A stretch of DNA of 26,790 nucleotides from Candidatus Bipolaricaulota bacterium (GTDB taxonomy: Bacteria > Bipolaricaulota > Bipolaricaulia > RBG-16-55-9 > DRXL01), in contig JAOAIA010000012.1 in the NCBI GenBank assembly GCA_026414955.1, forward strand, positions 1-26,790. The letters are read 5' to 3'. Below, piece after piece: positions 1 to 7,713 of this stretch (within the stretch, counting starts at the first letter, position 1; each line of letters opens with the position of its first letter). The position numbers and the translations under genes are program-made. The notes beneath the pieces are model-generated. The model saw only the letters and a program-made list of their open reading frames with translations. It had not been told where the DNA came from and did not search any database.

Positions 1-1
1 C

Positions 2-1579
2 GACTCCCAGATCGAAGTCGCACGGCTCTATACGCCTCACGAAATCCCCACAGCCGACCCGAGCTTCTATCAAGAGCAGCTCGGCTTCCCCGGAGAGTAC
101 CCGTTCACGCGCGGGGTGTATCCAACAATGTATCGGGGACGGCTGTGGACGATGAGACAATACGCGGGCTTCGGCTCCCCCGAAGAGACCAACGCTCGCT
201 ATAAGTATCTGATCTCCCAAGGGCAGACGGGACTCTCTGTCGCCTTCGATCTCCCCACACAGATGGGCTACGACTCCGATCACCCGAAAGCCGAAGGCGA
301 AGTGGGCAAGGCCGGGGTGGCTATCAGCTCGCTCAAAGATTTCGAGATCCTCTTCGACGGGATCTCTCTCGACACGGTCTCGGTCTCGATGACTATTAAC
401 GCGACAGCAGCGATTCTCTTAGCCATGCACATCGCCGTCGCTGAGCGTCAGGGCGTCCCTAGCGAAAAGCTCTCCGGCACAACGCAAAACGATATTCTGA
501 AAGAGTACATTGCGCGCAAGACGTATATCTTCCCGCCGCAGTTCTCGATGCGCTTGGTCACTGATATTATCGCGTACTGCGCCGAGCATCTCCCCCGATG
601 GAACCCCATCAGCATTTCGGGGTATCACATGCGAGAAGCAGGCGCGACGGCCGTGCAGGAGATCGCGTTTGCGCTCGCCAACGGGATCGAGTACGTCAAT
701 GCCGTGCGAGCGCGCGGGCTGGATGTAGACCGATTCGCGTCGCAGCTCTCGTTCTTCTTCTCGTGCGACAATCATTTCTTTGAGGAGATCGCCAAGTTCA
801 GAGCAGCCCGACGGCTCTGGGCGAAAGTGATGAGAGAGCGCTTCGGCGCTCAGAAGAGAGAATCTCTGATGCTGCGCTTCCACACGCAAACAGCCGGGTC
901 GTCGCTCACGGCGCAGCAGCCCCTGAATAATATCATCCGCACGACGCTGCAAGCTTTGGCTGCCGTGCTTGGGGGCACGCAGTCGCTGCACACGAATTCT
1001 TATGACGAAGCCCTCGCGTTGCCCACCGAAGAAGCTGTCAGAATCGCGCTGCGCACCCAGCAGATCATCGCAGAAGAGTCGGGCGTCGCCGACACGATTG
1101 ACCCCGTGGGGGGCAGCTATTACGTCGAATGGCTGGCGGATCGGCTCGAAGAAGAAGCCCAGCGATATATTCAGCAGATAGACGAACTTGGGGGGATGAG
1201 AAGAGCGATAGAGCTGGGGTATGTGCAGCGGGAGATCGAGCAGAGCGCATATAGAAAGCAGCGCGAGATCGAGGAGCAGAAGCGCCTTGTGGTCGGGGTC
1301 AATATCTTTGCGGGCGAGGAGCCGCAGCCGCCAAAGATTTTGAAGATCGCGCCTGAAGTCATTGAGAAGCAGCTCGCGCGATTACAGGAAGTCCGCCGGA
1401 CACGCGATGCTGCTAACGTGAAGCACTCGCTTGAGAAGCTTCGCGCAGCAGCGCGCACCGACGAGAACTTGATACCCTCTATTCTCGAAGCCGTCAGAGC
1501 CTACGCGACCGTCGGGGAGATCTGCGATCTCTTCAGAGAAGAGTTTGGGGAGTATAAAGAGAGTGCTCGCCTAAGTTAG
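2..1579 (+). CDS. methylmalonyl-CoA mutase, large (alpha) subunit catalytic domain, 5' end missing
   Basis: This enzyme family interconverts (R)-methylmalonyl-CoA and succinyl-CoA with adenosylcobalamin, in propionate breakdown or carbon-fixation cycles. The frame is open from base 2, and the residues before the first GTG (116) still match the family (YPFTRGVYPTMYRGRLWTMR), so the true start lies outside the window. About 525 residues are present of the roughly 550 usual for a separate catalytic subunit. Visible motifs are the TIM-barrel opening MRQYAGFG, QGQTGLSVAFDLPTQMGYD, SMTINATA, and the later HTQTAGSSLTAQQPLNN, LHTNSYDEALALPTEEAVRIA and DPVGGSYYVE. The protein ends shortly after the linker region, so the B12-binding domain must be a separate gene, not seen here. 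The closely related isobutyryl-CoA mutase family cannot be fully excluded. The PEBP gene ends 26 bp away, convergently. Confidence 0.93.
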   Translation, partial: DSQIEVARLYTPHEIPTADPSFYQEQLGFPGEYPFTRGVYPTMYRGRLWTMRQYAGFGSPEETNARYKYLISQGQTGLSVAFDLPTQMGYDSDHPKAEGEVGKAGVAISSLKDFEILFDGISLDTVSVSMTINATAAILLAMHIAVAERQGVPSEKLSGTTQNDILKEYIARKTYIFPPQFSMRLVTDIIAYCAEHLPRWNPISISGYHMREAGATAVQEIAFALANGIEYVNAVRARGLDVDRFASQLSFFFSCDNHFFEEIAKFRAARRLWAKVMRERFGAQKRESLMLRFHTQTAGSSLTAQQPLNNIIRTTLQALAAVLGGTQSLHTNSYDEALALPTEEAVRIALRTQQIIAEESGVADTIDPVGGSYYVEWLADRLEEEAQRYIQQIDELGGMRRAIELGYVQREIEQSAYRKQREIEEQKRLVVGVNIFAGEEPQPPKILKIAPEVIEKQLARLQEVRRTRDAANVKHSLEKLRAAARTDENLIPSILEAVRAYATVGEICDLFREEFGEYKESARLS

Positions 1580-1605
1580 CCAAAAGCCGGCGGCATTGCG
1601 AGCGC

Positions 1606-2157
1606 TTACCGTCTTGCGTACCTCCCCATCAGCTCTGCGTGTGCTAAGATATGCCCCTCCATCGCCTTCAGAAGCTCTTCTTTTGTCGCCCCTGACGCGA
1701 GCGGGAGCACCGTATCGAGCGCGTAGAGCTTGAAGAAATATCTATGGGTTCCGCTGGGCGGGCACGGCCCTCCGTAGCCCAAGCGTCGCCAACTGTTGCG
1801 CCCTTGGCGGCTGCCATCAGGGAGATCAGCGTTCGCCGGGACGCCCTCCGGCAGCGCCCGCGCCGTCGCTGGGATGTTATAGATCACCCAGTGAACCCAC
1901 GTCCCCATCGGGGCATCAGGATCGTCCATAATGAGCGCGAAGCTCTGGGTCTTCTCCGGCGGCTCGCTCCAGCTTAGGGGCGGTGAGATGTCTCTCCCAT
2001 CGCACGTGTACTGTTTCGGGATCATCGCTCCGTGAGTGAACGCTGAGCTTGTCAGCATCATCGTTGACCCTCCTTTCTGCGCGGGAGTTTGCTCGCTCGA
2101 TTTGGAACACCCTGTCAGAATCGCGCTGACGAGCGCGAGCACGATCACGCTTCTCAT
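1606..2157 (-). CDS. YbhB/YbcL-type PEBP (Raf kinase inhibitor-like) lipoprotein
   Basis: A 183-residue member of the phosphatidylethanolamine-binding protein family; the bacterial role is poorly defined. The N terminus is a lipoprotein signal: a short positive start, a hydrophobic stretch and a lipobox LTGC, so Cys17 should be lipidated and the mature protein tethered outside the cytoplasmic membrane. The ligand-pocket motif DPDAPMGTWVHWVIYNIP and the later GYGGPCPPSGTHRYFFKLYALD are intact. Its ATG overlaps the stop of the upstream uridine phosphorylase gene by four bases (ATGA), which implies translational coupling in one mRNA. The pairing of an exported PEBP protein with a cytosolic phosphorylase has no obvious functional logic. 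Confidence 0.9.
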   Translation of the reverse strand: MRSVIVLALVSAILTGCSKSSEQTPAQKGGSTMMLTSSAFTHGAMIPKQYTCDGRDISPPLSWSEPPEKTQSFALIMDDPDAPMGTWVHWVIYNIPATARALPEGVPANADLPDGSRQGRNSWRRLGYGGPCPPSGTHRYFFKLYALDTVLPLASGATKEELLKAMEGHILAHAELMGRYARR

Positions 2158-2927
2158 GGCTTGTGTCTCTCCAAGAAGATCTCGGTCGCAGTGCCAGCGA
2201 CTCGGATCGCGTTCTGCTCAGCAACCTGAAGATTTTCTGCGCTGATTTCTTCTTGTGTGGGCGTGTCGACGACCCCGCAGACGCAGCCAGCTCGTAATCC
2301 CAGCGCGCTGCACATCACAAAGAGAGTCGCAGCTTCCATCTCGTAGTTGAGCACGCCCAAGCGCTGCCATTCGCGCTTTGTGCCCTTCAGCTCCCTGATC
2401 ACGTACCGACCGAACGAGTCGGAACGCTCCTGACCCGGATAGAACGTCGCCGACGAGCACGTGATCCCAACGTGATAGGGAATTTTGAGTGTTCGAGCAG
2501 CCTCGACGAGCGCCCACACCAGCGCATAATCAGCAACAGCGGGGTACTCTATCGGCGCGTAATGCGCCGAAGCGCCATCGAGTCGGACTGCCCCCGTCGA
2601 GATCACGACGTCGCCGATATTCACAAAAGACTGAAGCGCGCCCGTCGTGCCGACTCTCAGAAACGTGTGCACGCCAAGCCGCGCTAACTCTTCGACAACA
2701 ATTGTTGTCGAAGGCCCGCCGATCCCTGTAGACGTGATCACGATGGGAGTCCTTCTGATGTCCCCCAGCCATGTGCAAAATTCCCGATGAGATGCGATGA
2801 ATCGTCCGTTCTTGATAGGCTCCGTCGTGGCGATCTTCTCGACCCGAGCGGGATCGCCGGGGAGGAGGGCGATCTGCGCCCCCGCAATCTCGTCCTCGCT
2901 CACGCTGAGATGGTAGACGCTGGACAT
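2154..2927 (-). CDS. udp: uridine phosphorylase
   Basis: Cytosolic enzyme that splits uridine with phosphate into uracil and ribose 1-phosphate (pyrimidine salvage). The 257-residue protein is colinear with the NP-I family Udp group: MSSVYHLSVSEDEI start, LLPGDPARVEKIA phosphate-binding loop, SHREFCTWLG, STGIGGPSTTIVVEELA, RVGTTGALQ, and the base and ribose pocket YEMEAATLFVMC. The frame stays open to 3536, but that extension reads through the palindromic repeat and the HU gene in the wrong frame and has no family match, so the ATG at 2927 is chosen. The ribosome site is weak (AGAGAAG). The gene follows HU by 68 bp and overlaps the PEBP gene by 4 bp, so HU-udp-PEBP may be one transcription unit. 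A purine-specific relative is less likely given the close Udp-like motifs. Confidence 0.93.
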   Translation of the reverse strand: MSSVYHLSVSEDEIAGAQIALLPGDPARVEKIATTEPIKNGRFIASHREFCTWLGDIRRTPIVITSTGIGGPSTTIVVEELARLGVHTFLRVGTTGALQSFVNIGDVVISTGAVRLDGASAHYAPIEYPAVADYALVWALVEAARTLKIPYHVGITCSSATFYPGQERSDSFGRYVIRELKGTKREWQRLGVLNYEMEAATLFVMCSALGLRAGCVCGVVDTPTQEEISAENLQVAEQNAIRVAGTATEIFLERHKP

Positions 2928-2940
2928 AGCTTCTCTTTGC

Positions 2941-2992
2941 ACCCTCACCCCAGTCCCCTCTCCCTTCCGCGGGAGAGGGGGGGGTGGGGGAG
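2941..2992. repeat. GC-rich palindromic repeat, copy 1 (between HU and udp)
   Basis: An imperfect inverted repeat of C-rich and G-rich arms around a CCGCGG centre, sharing the core CCCCTCTCCC...GGGAGAGGGG with two other copies in this window (10285-10336 and 21374-21433). It fills most of the 68-bp gap between the HU stop and the udp start, and as RNA it would form a strong hairpin that could affect udp expression or HU mRNA stability. It resembles dispersed REP-type elements. Confidence 0.8.
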
Positions 2993-2995
2993 AAT

Positions 2996-3280
2996 TCATC
3001 GGCCTTTGGAGACAAGCTGCTTGAACTTGCGGCCGGCCTTGAACTTGGGCACACGCTTGGCCGGAACATCTATGGGCTGGCGCGTGCGAGGATTGAAACG
3101 CCGCGCCGCCTTGCGCGTGACAGCTTGGAAGGTACCAAACCGCGCCAACGTCACCGAGTCTCCACGGGCGACTGCCTCCATGATAGCATTCAGGGCCGCT
3201 TCGAGAGCACGCTTGCCTGCAGCCTTCGAGGGCAACTTCGCCTGCGCCGCGATCAGCTCCGCCAGATCGCTCTTGTTCAT
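2996..3280 (-). CDS. HU-family DNA-binding protein
   Basis: A 94-residue histone-like nucleoid protein that binds and bends DNA as a dimer. The sequence has the HU layout: helical N terminus (MNKSDLAELIAAQAKL), the turn FGTFQAVTRKAARRFNPRTR with the conserved GTF and the RNPRT-type arm tip (here FNPRTRQPIDVPAKRVPKFKAG), and a short C-terminal helix. The length is typical. A good ribosome site (GGGGGTGAG) precedes the ATG, and a TATAAT -10 lies upstream at 3322-3327, so unlike several other first genes here it has a leader of roughly 35 nt. HU and IHF subunits look alike; HU is preferred because no partner subunit is nearby. Confidence 0.96.
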   Translation of the reverse strand: MNKSDLAELIAAQAKLPSKAAGKRALEAALNAIMEAVARGDSVTLARFGTFQAVTRKAARRFNPRTRQPIDVPAKRVPKFKAGRKFKQLVSKGR

Positions 3281-3321
3281 CTCTTCTCACCCCCTTTCTC
3301 TTTTTGCTCTTGTGGCTTTCT

Positions 3322-3327
3322 ATTATA
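3322..3327 (-). promoter_or_regulatory. -10 element of the HU (possibly HU-udp-PEBP) promoter
   Basis: A perfect TATAAT on the minus strand. The best -35 candidates (TTGGTC or overlapping TGGTCA, near 3345-3352) are at 18-19 bp and only fair. It shares a 107-bp intergenic region with the divergent promoter of the HAD gene at 3388. Confidence 0.6.
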
Positions 3328-3352
3328 AACGATCTCCCGCGTCGTTGACCAA

Positions 3353-3381
3353 TTGCTCGCTGTACGCATGATGGGTATACT
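3353..3381 (+). promoter_or_regulatory. promoter TTGCTC-N17-TATACT of the HAD/formyltransferase operon, probably leaderless
   Basis: The -35 TTGCTC (3353-3358) and -10 TATACT (3376-3381) are separated by 17 bp. Only six bases lie between the -10 and the ATG at 3388, so a normal start point falls on or next to the A of the start codon. No Shine-Dalgarno sequence is possible downstream of it. Confidence 0.65.
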
Positions 3382-3387
3382 GATCGT

Positions 3388-4368
3388 ATGGCACGCGTGC
3401 AATTTGTCACCGATCTCGAAGGCCCGCTGACACTTAACGACAACGCGTTTGAGATCGCAGCGCATTTTCTCCCTGACGGCGCGCGGTTTTTCGCGCTCAT
3501 CAGCAAATACGATGACGTCCTCGCCGACATCCTCAAGCGTCCGGGCTACCGCGCCGGTGGCACTTTAACGCTCATTGTGCCCTTTCTGCTTGCGTTTGGC
3601 CTGTGTGACCGCGATCTCACAGAATTCTCTCGGAAGCGCATCAAGCCCGTCCCCAGTGCTCCTGAGGCGCTCCAGCGCATCCTTTCACAGATGCCCGCGT
3701 TCATCATCAGCACGAGCTATGAACCCTATGTGCGCGCCGTCTGTGAGATGTTTCGTTTCCCCTGCGAGAACGCCTATGGCACGAAAATCTCGCTCGATGC
3801 GCATGAGCTTCCCCAGCGAGAGCGCCAAGAGCTGCACGCACTCTACAGTCAAATTCTCAAGAAGTCAGGGGTCTGGGATCAGAAATCGGAGCTGTCTGGA
3901 GAGCTTGTCGCCTATCTCGATGAGGTCTTTTGGGAGAAGATCGCTCAGATGGGAGTCGGGCGTGTTCTGCGCGAGATTCAGCCTGTGGGCGGCCCAGAGA
4001 AGGCCCGCGCGCTGCGCGATGTCGCCCAGCGCACTCAAATCTCTCTTGCGCAGACGATCTACGTCGGCGACAGCATCACTGATGTCGAGGCGTTAGAATC
4101 AGTCCGACGCGAAGGGGGCTTAGCTGTCGCGTTCAACGGGAACAGTTATGCGCTGCGGGCTGCAGAACTTGGGTGTATCAGCTCAGATGCGTTGATCTTG
4201 GCGGAGATCGCAGAGGCGTTTGCGCAGGGCGGGCGCGAGCGCGTCTTGACTCTCACCCTGCCTCGCAGACCTGACTTACTCACCACCCAGATAGACGACG
4301 CATTTATCGCAAAGAGCGGGCAGATGCGGCGCCGCCTGCGCGGCGAAGCTATTGGGAGCTTGGGATGA
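3388..4368 (+). CDS. HAD-superfamily protein, EhaR-like (putative phosphatase)
   Basis: A 326-residue soluble protein with HAD motifs in order: motif I TDLEGPLT with the nucleophile Asp9 near the N terminus, motif II IISTSY (about residue 110), motif III Lys in GGPEKARALRD, and motif IV VGDSITDVEAL with Asp228. Motif I carries Glu at the +2 position instead of the usual Asp, which normally acts as general acid, so catalysis may differ. The overall pattern recalls the archaeal proteins annotated as energy-converting hydrogenase A subunit R; this is from memory and only a family-level guess. Its stop overlaps the start of the PurN-like gene by 4 bp, indicating a coupled two-gene operon. That context would fit a phosphatase acting on a nucleotide or sugar-phosphate intermediate, but the substrate is unknown. 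Confidence 0.75.
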   Translation: MARVQFVTDLEGPLTLNDNAFEIAAHFLPDGARFFALISKYDDVLADILKRPGYRAGGTLTLIVPFLLAFGLCDRDLTEFSRKRIKPVPSAPEALQRILSQMPAFIISTSYEPYVRAVCEMFRFPCENAYGTKISLDAHELPQRERQELHALYSQILKKSGVWDQKSELSGELVAYLDEVFWEKIAQMGVGRVLREIQPVGGPEKARALRDVAQRTQISLAQTIYVGDSITDVEALESVRREGGLAVAFNGNSYALRAAELGCISSDALILAEIAEAFAQGGRERVLTLTLPRRPDLLTTQIDDAFIAKSGQMRRRLRGEAIGSLG

Positions 4369-5273
4369 AACGCTTTGGGATTCTCACGTCGTTGCACGAT
4401 GATGACGCTGTGACACTCTTGCGCGCTCTCGACCGTGCTATCGCGTCGGGGCGCATCATAGCTGAGGTGCCGTGCGTGCTCTGCAACGTCCCGGAGCACC
4501 CTTCAGATAGAGCATTAGCACAGCGCATCGAGGCTGTGAAAGCTCTCACATCTCTGAAGAAGCTGATCTTCTTCCCGTCGCGGGAGTTTCAGAAAGAATT
4601 GCGCGAACAGGCCCGCACAGACCCAAAGCTCCTAGCTCGCTGGCGCACCGAGCATGATCGCGCGTTGCTGAAGCTCTTGCCTCAAGACGTGACGCTGTAT
4701 CTCTCAGTTGGGTATATGCAGATTCTCAGCCCAGAGATTTTGAGCGCGCTCGATGTGCTCAACTTACATCCGGCGCTCCCGCAGATCGGCCCCATCGGGA
4801 TGTGGCCCAAGGTGATGGAAGAGCAAGCCGAGCGCCCGCTGCCCTATCTCTTGGCTGTGCCTCAAGAACAATTAGCTCAAGAGATCCCCCAGATCATGAG
4901 CATAAGCTATCTCAGAGCCGGGGGGATGCTGCACATCGCGACGGAGCAAACAGACCGTGGGCCGGTCATCTCCTGGTACGAGTTCCCACTCAGCTCGGAG
5001 GGGCTGACGAAGCTCTGGATCGCAGTGACGGCGCTGGTGCGGGCGCAGGGTTTAGAGCGTGCCAAGCAAGAACCCGTATGGAGAGAGCTTGTCCAGCAGA
5101 TTCGGCGGGAGCAATTTGCGGGCGAGACGCCGCTCATCGTGCTGACTCTCGAAAAGCTCTCGCAGGGGCTGTGGGAGATCCAAGAGCGAACGCTCTATAT
5201 TGGGGGCCAGCCCTATCCCTCTGGCTACTGTCTCAATCGCGAGATCGCGGCGTTCAGCCGCCCGCCCATCTGA
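4365..5273 (+). CDS. PurN-like formyltransferase (formyl_transf_N family)
   Basis: A 302-residue protein related to phosphoribosylglycinamide formyltransferase, which passes a formyl group from 10-formyl-THF to GAR. The core of the fold is clear: GYMQILSPEIL before the catalytic LNLHP (Asn133, His135), and later HIATEQTDRGPVISW, whose Asp197 corresponds to the third catalytic residue. Two differences matter. It is about 90 residues longer than PurN, including inserted sequence between LNLHPALP and the DRGPVI loop plus a C-terminal extension. Its N terminus (FGILTSLHDDDAVTLL) lacks the GSN phosphate-binding loop of PurN. With purH and purD close by it may be the GAR transformylase of this organism, but another formyl acceptor is possible. 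It is coupled to the HAD gene by ATGA and overlaps pfkB tail-to-tail by 49 bp. Confidence 0.78.
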   Translation: MKRFGILTSLHDDDAVTLLRALDRAIASGRIIAEVPCVLCNVPEHPSDRALAQRIEAVKALTSLKKLIFFPSREFQKELREQARTDPKLLARWRTEHDRALLKLLPQDVTLYLSVGYMQILSPEILSALDVLNLHPALPQIGPIGMWPKVMEEQAERPLPYLLAVPQEQLAQEIPQIMSISYLRAGGMLHIATEQTDRGPVISWYEFPLSSEGLTKLWIAVTALVRAQGLERAKQEPVWRELVQQIRREQFAGETPLIVLTLEKLSQGLWEIQERTLYIGGQPYPSGYCLNREIAAFSRPPI

Positions 5274-6130
5274 CCGACGGCGAGCTTGGCAAGCTGCGCC
5301 CCCAGCTCCGCGCACTCGCGCAGCTCCCGCTCCTCAAAGAGTCCGTAGAGAAAGCCCGCAGCAAACGCATCCCCCGCCCCGGTCGTGTCAACGATTTTTC
5401 TCACTCGAGGCGCTTCGACTCTATAAGCGCGCTTGCCATCGGTGATGTAACTGCCCTCAGCCCCCAGCGTCACCGCGACGATGCAGGGGCCAGACTTCAG
5501 CAGTGTCCGTGTCCCGATCCCTGGATCGCCTGTGTGCACGAGCATCTCCAGCTCGCGCCGATTGAGAAAGAGCACGTGCGTTCTCTGCAACACGGGGGAG
5601 AGCGCCCGCACCCCTCGACGTGCGAGCAATGCCCCCGGCGCAAAGCTCACTAAAGTCTTTGGAGAGAGCGCGCGCACCAGCTCACACTGAATCGCCCACT
5701 GCTCCTCTCCCACAAACGATGATAAGTGCACAAACTGCGCGCGAGCGACGTAGCTGAAGTCTATCTCGGCTTTGCGCAAGAGACTGTTAGCCCCCGGCTC
5801 GATGTAGAGCGTGCGCCGTCCTCGAGAGTCTATAAATCCCAAAGCGCGCCCCGTCTTGGCCTTGGGCTTGATGACGATCCCAGACGTGTCCACGCCGACG
5901 TTGCGAAAGCTCTCCAGAATAATTCTCCCGGCGTCATCATCGCCCACGACACCGAGAAAGCCCGCGCGCAGCCCAAGCTGGGCTAGTGCATAGACAGTAT
6001 TTGCAGCTGAGCCTCCCGGGTAGGCCCCGGCGAAGACGACCTCCCCTTCGTCGTCATCGAGTATTCGCTCGACGCGATAGAGTTCGTCGAGATTGAGCGC
6101 TCCAAAGCCGACGATATCAAAAGCGCGCAT
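5225..6130 (-). CDS. PfkB-family sugar/nucleoside kinase
   Basis: A ribokinase-like ATP-dependent kinase of 301 residues from the ATG at 6130; a GTG at 6145 would add five residues. Visible motifs are the N-terminal substrate loop AYPGGSAANTVYALAQLG, the glycine-rich VVGDDDAGR, the NRRELEML element and the C-terminal catalytic signature DTTGAGDAFAAGFLYG, with catalytic Asp254. Such enzymes phosphorylate sugars, nucleosides or related alcohols; the substrate cannot be read off, though an adenosine- or ribose-type substrate would fit the purine neighbours. The last 16 codons are also coding for the formyltransferase on the other strand. There is no Shine-Dalgarno; a TACAAT box ends six bases before the ATG, suggesting a leaderless message. 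Confidence 0.9.
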   Translation of the reverse strand: MRAFDIVGFGALNLDELYRVERILDDDEGEVVFAGAYPGGSAANTVYALAQLGLRAGFLGVVGDDDAGRIILESFRNVGVDTSGIVIKPKAKTGRALGFIDSRGRRTLYIEPGANSLLRKAEIDFSYVARAQFVHLSSFVGEEQWAIQCELVRALSPKTLVSFAPGALLARRGVRALSPVLQRTHVLFLNRRELEMLVHTGDPGIGTRTLLKSGPCIVAVTLGAEGSYITDGKRAYRVEAPRVRKIVDTTGAGDAFAAGFLYGLFEERELRECAELGAQLAKLAVGQMGGRLNAAISRLRQ

Positions 6131-6136
6131 ATCTTT

Positions 6137-6142
6137 ATTGTA
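6137..6142 (-). promoter_or_regulatory. -10 TACAAT of the pfkB-family gene, probably leaderless
   Basis: TACAAT on the minus strand, six bases before the ATG at 6130, so transcription should begin at or beside the start codon. I find no good -35 at 16-18 bp. It is back-to-back with the purH promoter inside a 62-bp intergenic gap. Confidence 0.5.
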
Positions 6143-6148
6143 CACACT

Positions 6149-6183
6149 TTGACACGACGCGCCGACTTGCGGTAAGCTAAACT
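6149..6183 (+). promoter_or_regulatory. purH promoter with consensus -35 TTGACA
   Basis: A perfect TTGACA at 6149-6154 is followed at 18 bp by TAAGCT (6173-6178); an alternative TAAACT sits at 6178-6183 but with too long a spacer. The start point would fall on the GTG at 6184 or just before the ATG at 6193, leaving no room for a Shine-Dalgarno site. Confidence 0.55.
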
Positions 6184-6192
6184 GTGATCCCT

Positions 6193-7713
6193 ATGAAACC
6201 GAGAGCACTCCTCTCCGTTAGCGATAAGGCGCATTTAGACGAATTCGCTCGTGGTCTTGTCGAGTTGGGCTGGGAGCTTATCTCCACAGGGGGCACGGCG
6301 AAGTTCTTACAAGAGCGCAAGATCCCCGTGACGCCCATTGAGTCTGTAACGGGATTTCCCGAGATTTTAAGCGGGCGCGTCAAGACCCTTCACCCCAAAA
6401 TCTTCGGGGGGATTCTTGCTCTCCGAAGTGACCCCACACACCAGAGCGAGCTTGCTGCTCAAGCGATCCAAAAGATAGACTTAGTCTGTGTCAATTTCTA
6501 TCCGTTCATCGAAGCCGCAAAGAAGCCGAATCTCTCTGAAGCGCAGCTCGTTGAGGAAATAGATATCGGTGGGCCGTCGTTGGTACGTGCCGCGGCGAAG
6601 AATTTCCAGCACGTCCTCGTGCTGACCGAGCCGTCAGATTATGCGAGCGTTTTGGAAGAGCTGCGAAGGGGCGGCGTCTCGGAGATGACAAAACGACGCT
6701 TGGCGCTGAAAGCGTTCGCGAAGGTCGCTGAGTTGGACATCGCGATCTATCAGACACTTCGAGAGCGATGGGGTATTGCGAGCGAAAGGCTCTTCTTGGC
6801 ATACACGAAAGCGCATGAGCTGCGCTACGGCGAGAACCCCCATCAGAGAGCGGCGCTCTATCAGAATGCGCTCGCGCTGGGGCTTTCTTCACAAGTCGAA
6901 GTCCTGTGGGGCAAAGAACTCTCATATAACAATTGGCTCGATACAGAATCAGCATTGGCACTTCTGAGTGAGCTTGAGTCCCCGGCGTGTGTGATCATCA
7001 AGCACAATAACCCGTGCGGGGTCGCACGGGGCCAGACGCTCCAAGAAGCCTATGAGCGTGCTCTCGAATGCGATCCCGTCTCGGCGTTTGGGGGGATCGT
7101 CGCACTCAACCAGACGGTAGACCGACAGCTTGCTGAGAAGCTCAACGAGATATTCTTAGAGATCGTCGTCGCGCCGGACTTTGCGCCCGACGCTCTGCCC
7201 GTCTTACACCAAAAGAAAGATCGTCGGCTCTTGCGCTACCAAGAGCTGCGCTTTCCCAAAGAGACGTTGCGCTTTCTCTCTGGAGATCTGCTTGTCCAAG
7301 ATGCCGACGGCATCGTCATTCAAGAGAGCAGCTGGAAGGTCCTCGACGACGCTAAGCTCTCGGAGGCGGAGAAGCGCGATCTGGTCTTTGCATTTACGGT
7401 CTGCAAGCACGTCAAGTCCAACGCGATTGTCGTCGCGAAAGACGAAGCGACGCTAGGGATTGGGCCGGGGCAGACGAATCGCGTCGGCTCAGCGAGAATC
7501 GCTCTATCGCAAGCGGGCGAGAAGGCCCGTGGCGCGGTGCTCGCGTCGGATGGGTTCTTCCCGTTCCCAGATACTGTAGAATTAGCTGCACAATACGGGA
7601 TCGCGGCGATCATTCAGCCGGGCGGCTCAGTGCGCGACGAAGAAGCGTTTGCCGTCGCAAGAAAGCACAAGATCACGATGGTCATAACGGGGGTGCGGCA
7701 CTTCCGCCATTGA
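6193..7713 (+). CDS. purH: bifunctional AICAR formyltransferase / IMP cyclohydrolase
   Basis: Catalyses the last two steps of de novo IMP synthesis in the cytosol. The N-terminal MGS-like cyclohydrolase domain (about residues 1-190) opens with ALLSVSDKAHLDEFARGL and has STGGTAKFL, SGRVKTLHPKIFGGIL and VNFYPF. The C-terminal transformylase has RYGENPHQRAALY, the catalytic Lys-His in IIKHNNPCGVARG, CDPVSAFGGIVALN, KHVKSNAIVVAKD, GIGPGQTNRVGSARIAL and ASDGFFPFPDTVE, ending in the family-typical GVRHFRH. About 506 residues is normal. Either the ATG at 6193 or an in-frame GTG at 6184 could start it; the ATG aligns better with relatives. The HAD gene downstream begins at a TTG overlapping the purH stop. 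Confidence 0.97.
   Translation: MKPRALLSVSDKAHLDEFARGLVELGWELISTGGTAKFLQERKIPVTPIESVTGFPEILSGRVKTLHPKIFGGILALRSDPTHQSELAAQAIQKIDLVCVNFYPFIEAAKKPNLSEAQLVEEIDIGGPSLVRAAAKNFQHVLVLTEPSDYASVLEELRRGGVSEMTKRRLALKAFAKVAELDIAIYQTLRERWGIASERLFLAYTKAHELRYGENPHQRAALYQNALALGLSSQVEVLWGKELSYNNWLDTESALALLSELESPACVIIKHNNPCGVARGQTLQEAYERALECDPVSAFGGIVALNQTVDRQLAEKLNEIFLEIVVAPDFAPDALPVLHQKKDRRLLRYQELRFPKETLRFLSGDLLVQDADGIVIQESSWKVLDDAKLSEAEKRDLVFAFTVCKHVKSNAIVVAKDEATLGIGPGQTNRVGSARIALSQAGEKARGAVLASDGFFPFPDTVELAAQYGIAAIIQPGGSVRDEEAFAVARKHKITMVITGVRHFRH

Noticed and set aside
1580..1605. Terminator between the mutase and PEBP genes
   Set aside because: Only a short GCCGGC palindrome and no T-run on either strand.
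2928..3536. N-terminal extension of uridine phosphorylase to 3536
   Set aside because: It reads through the palindromic repeat, HU in a wrong frame and the divergent promoters; Udp homologs begin at the Met at 2927.
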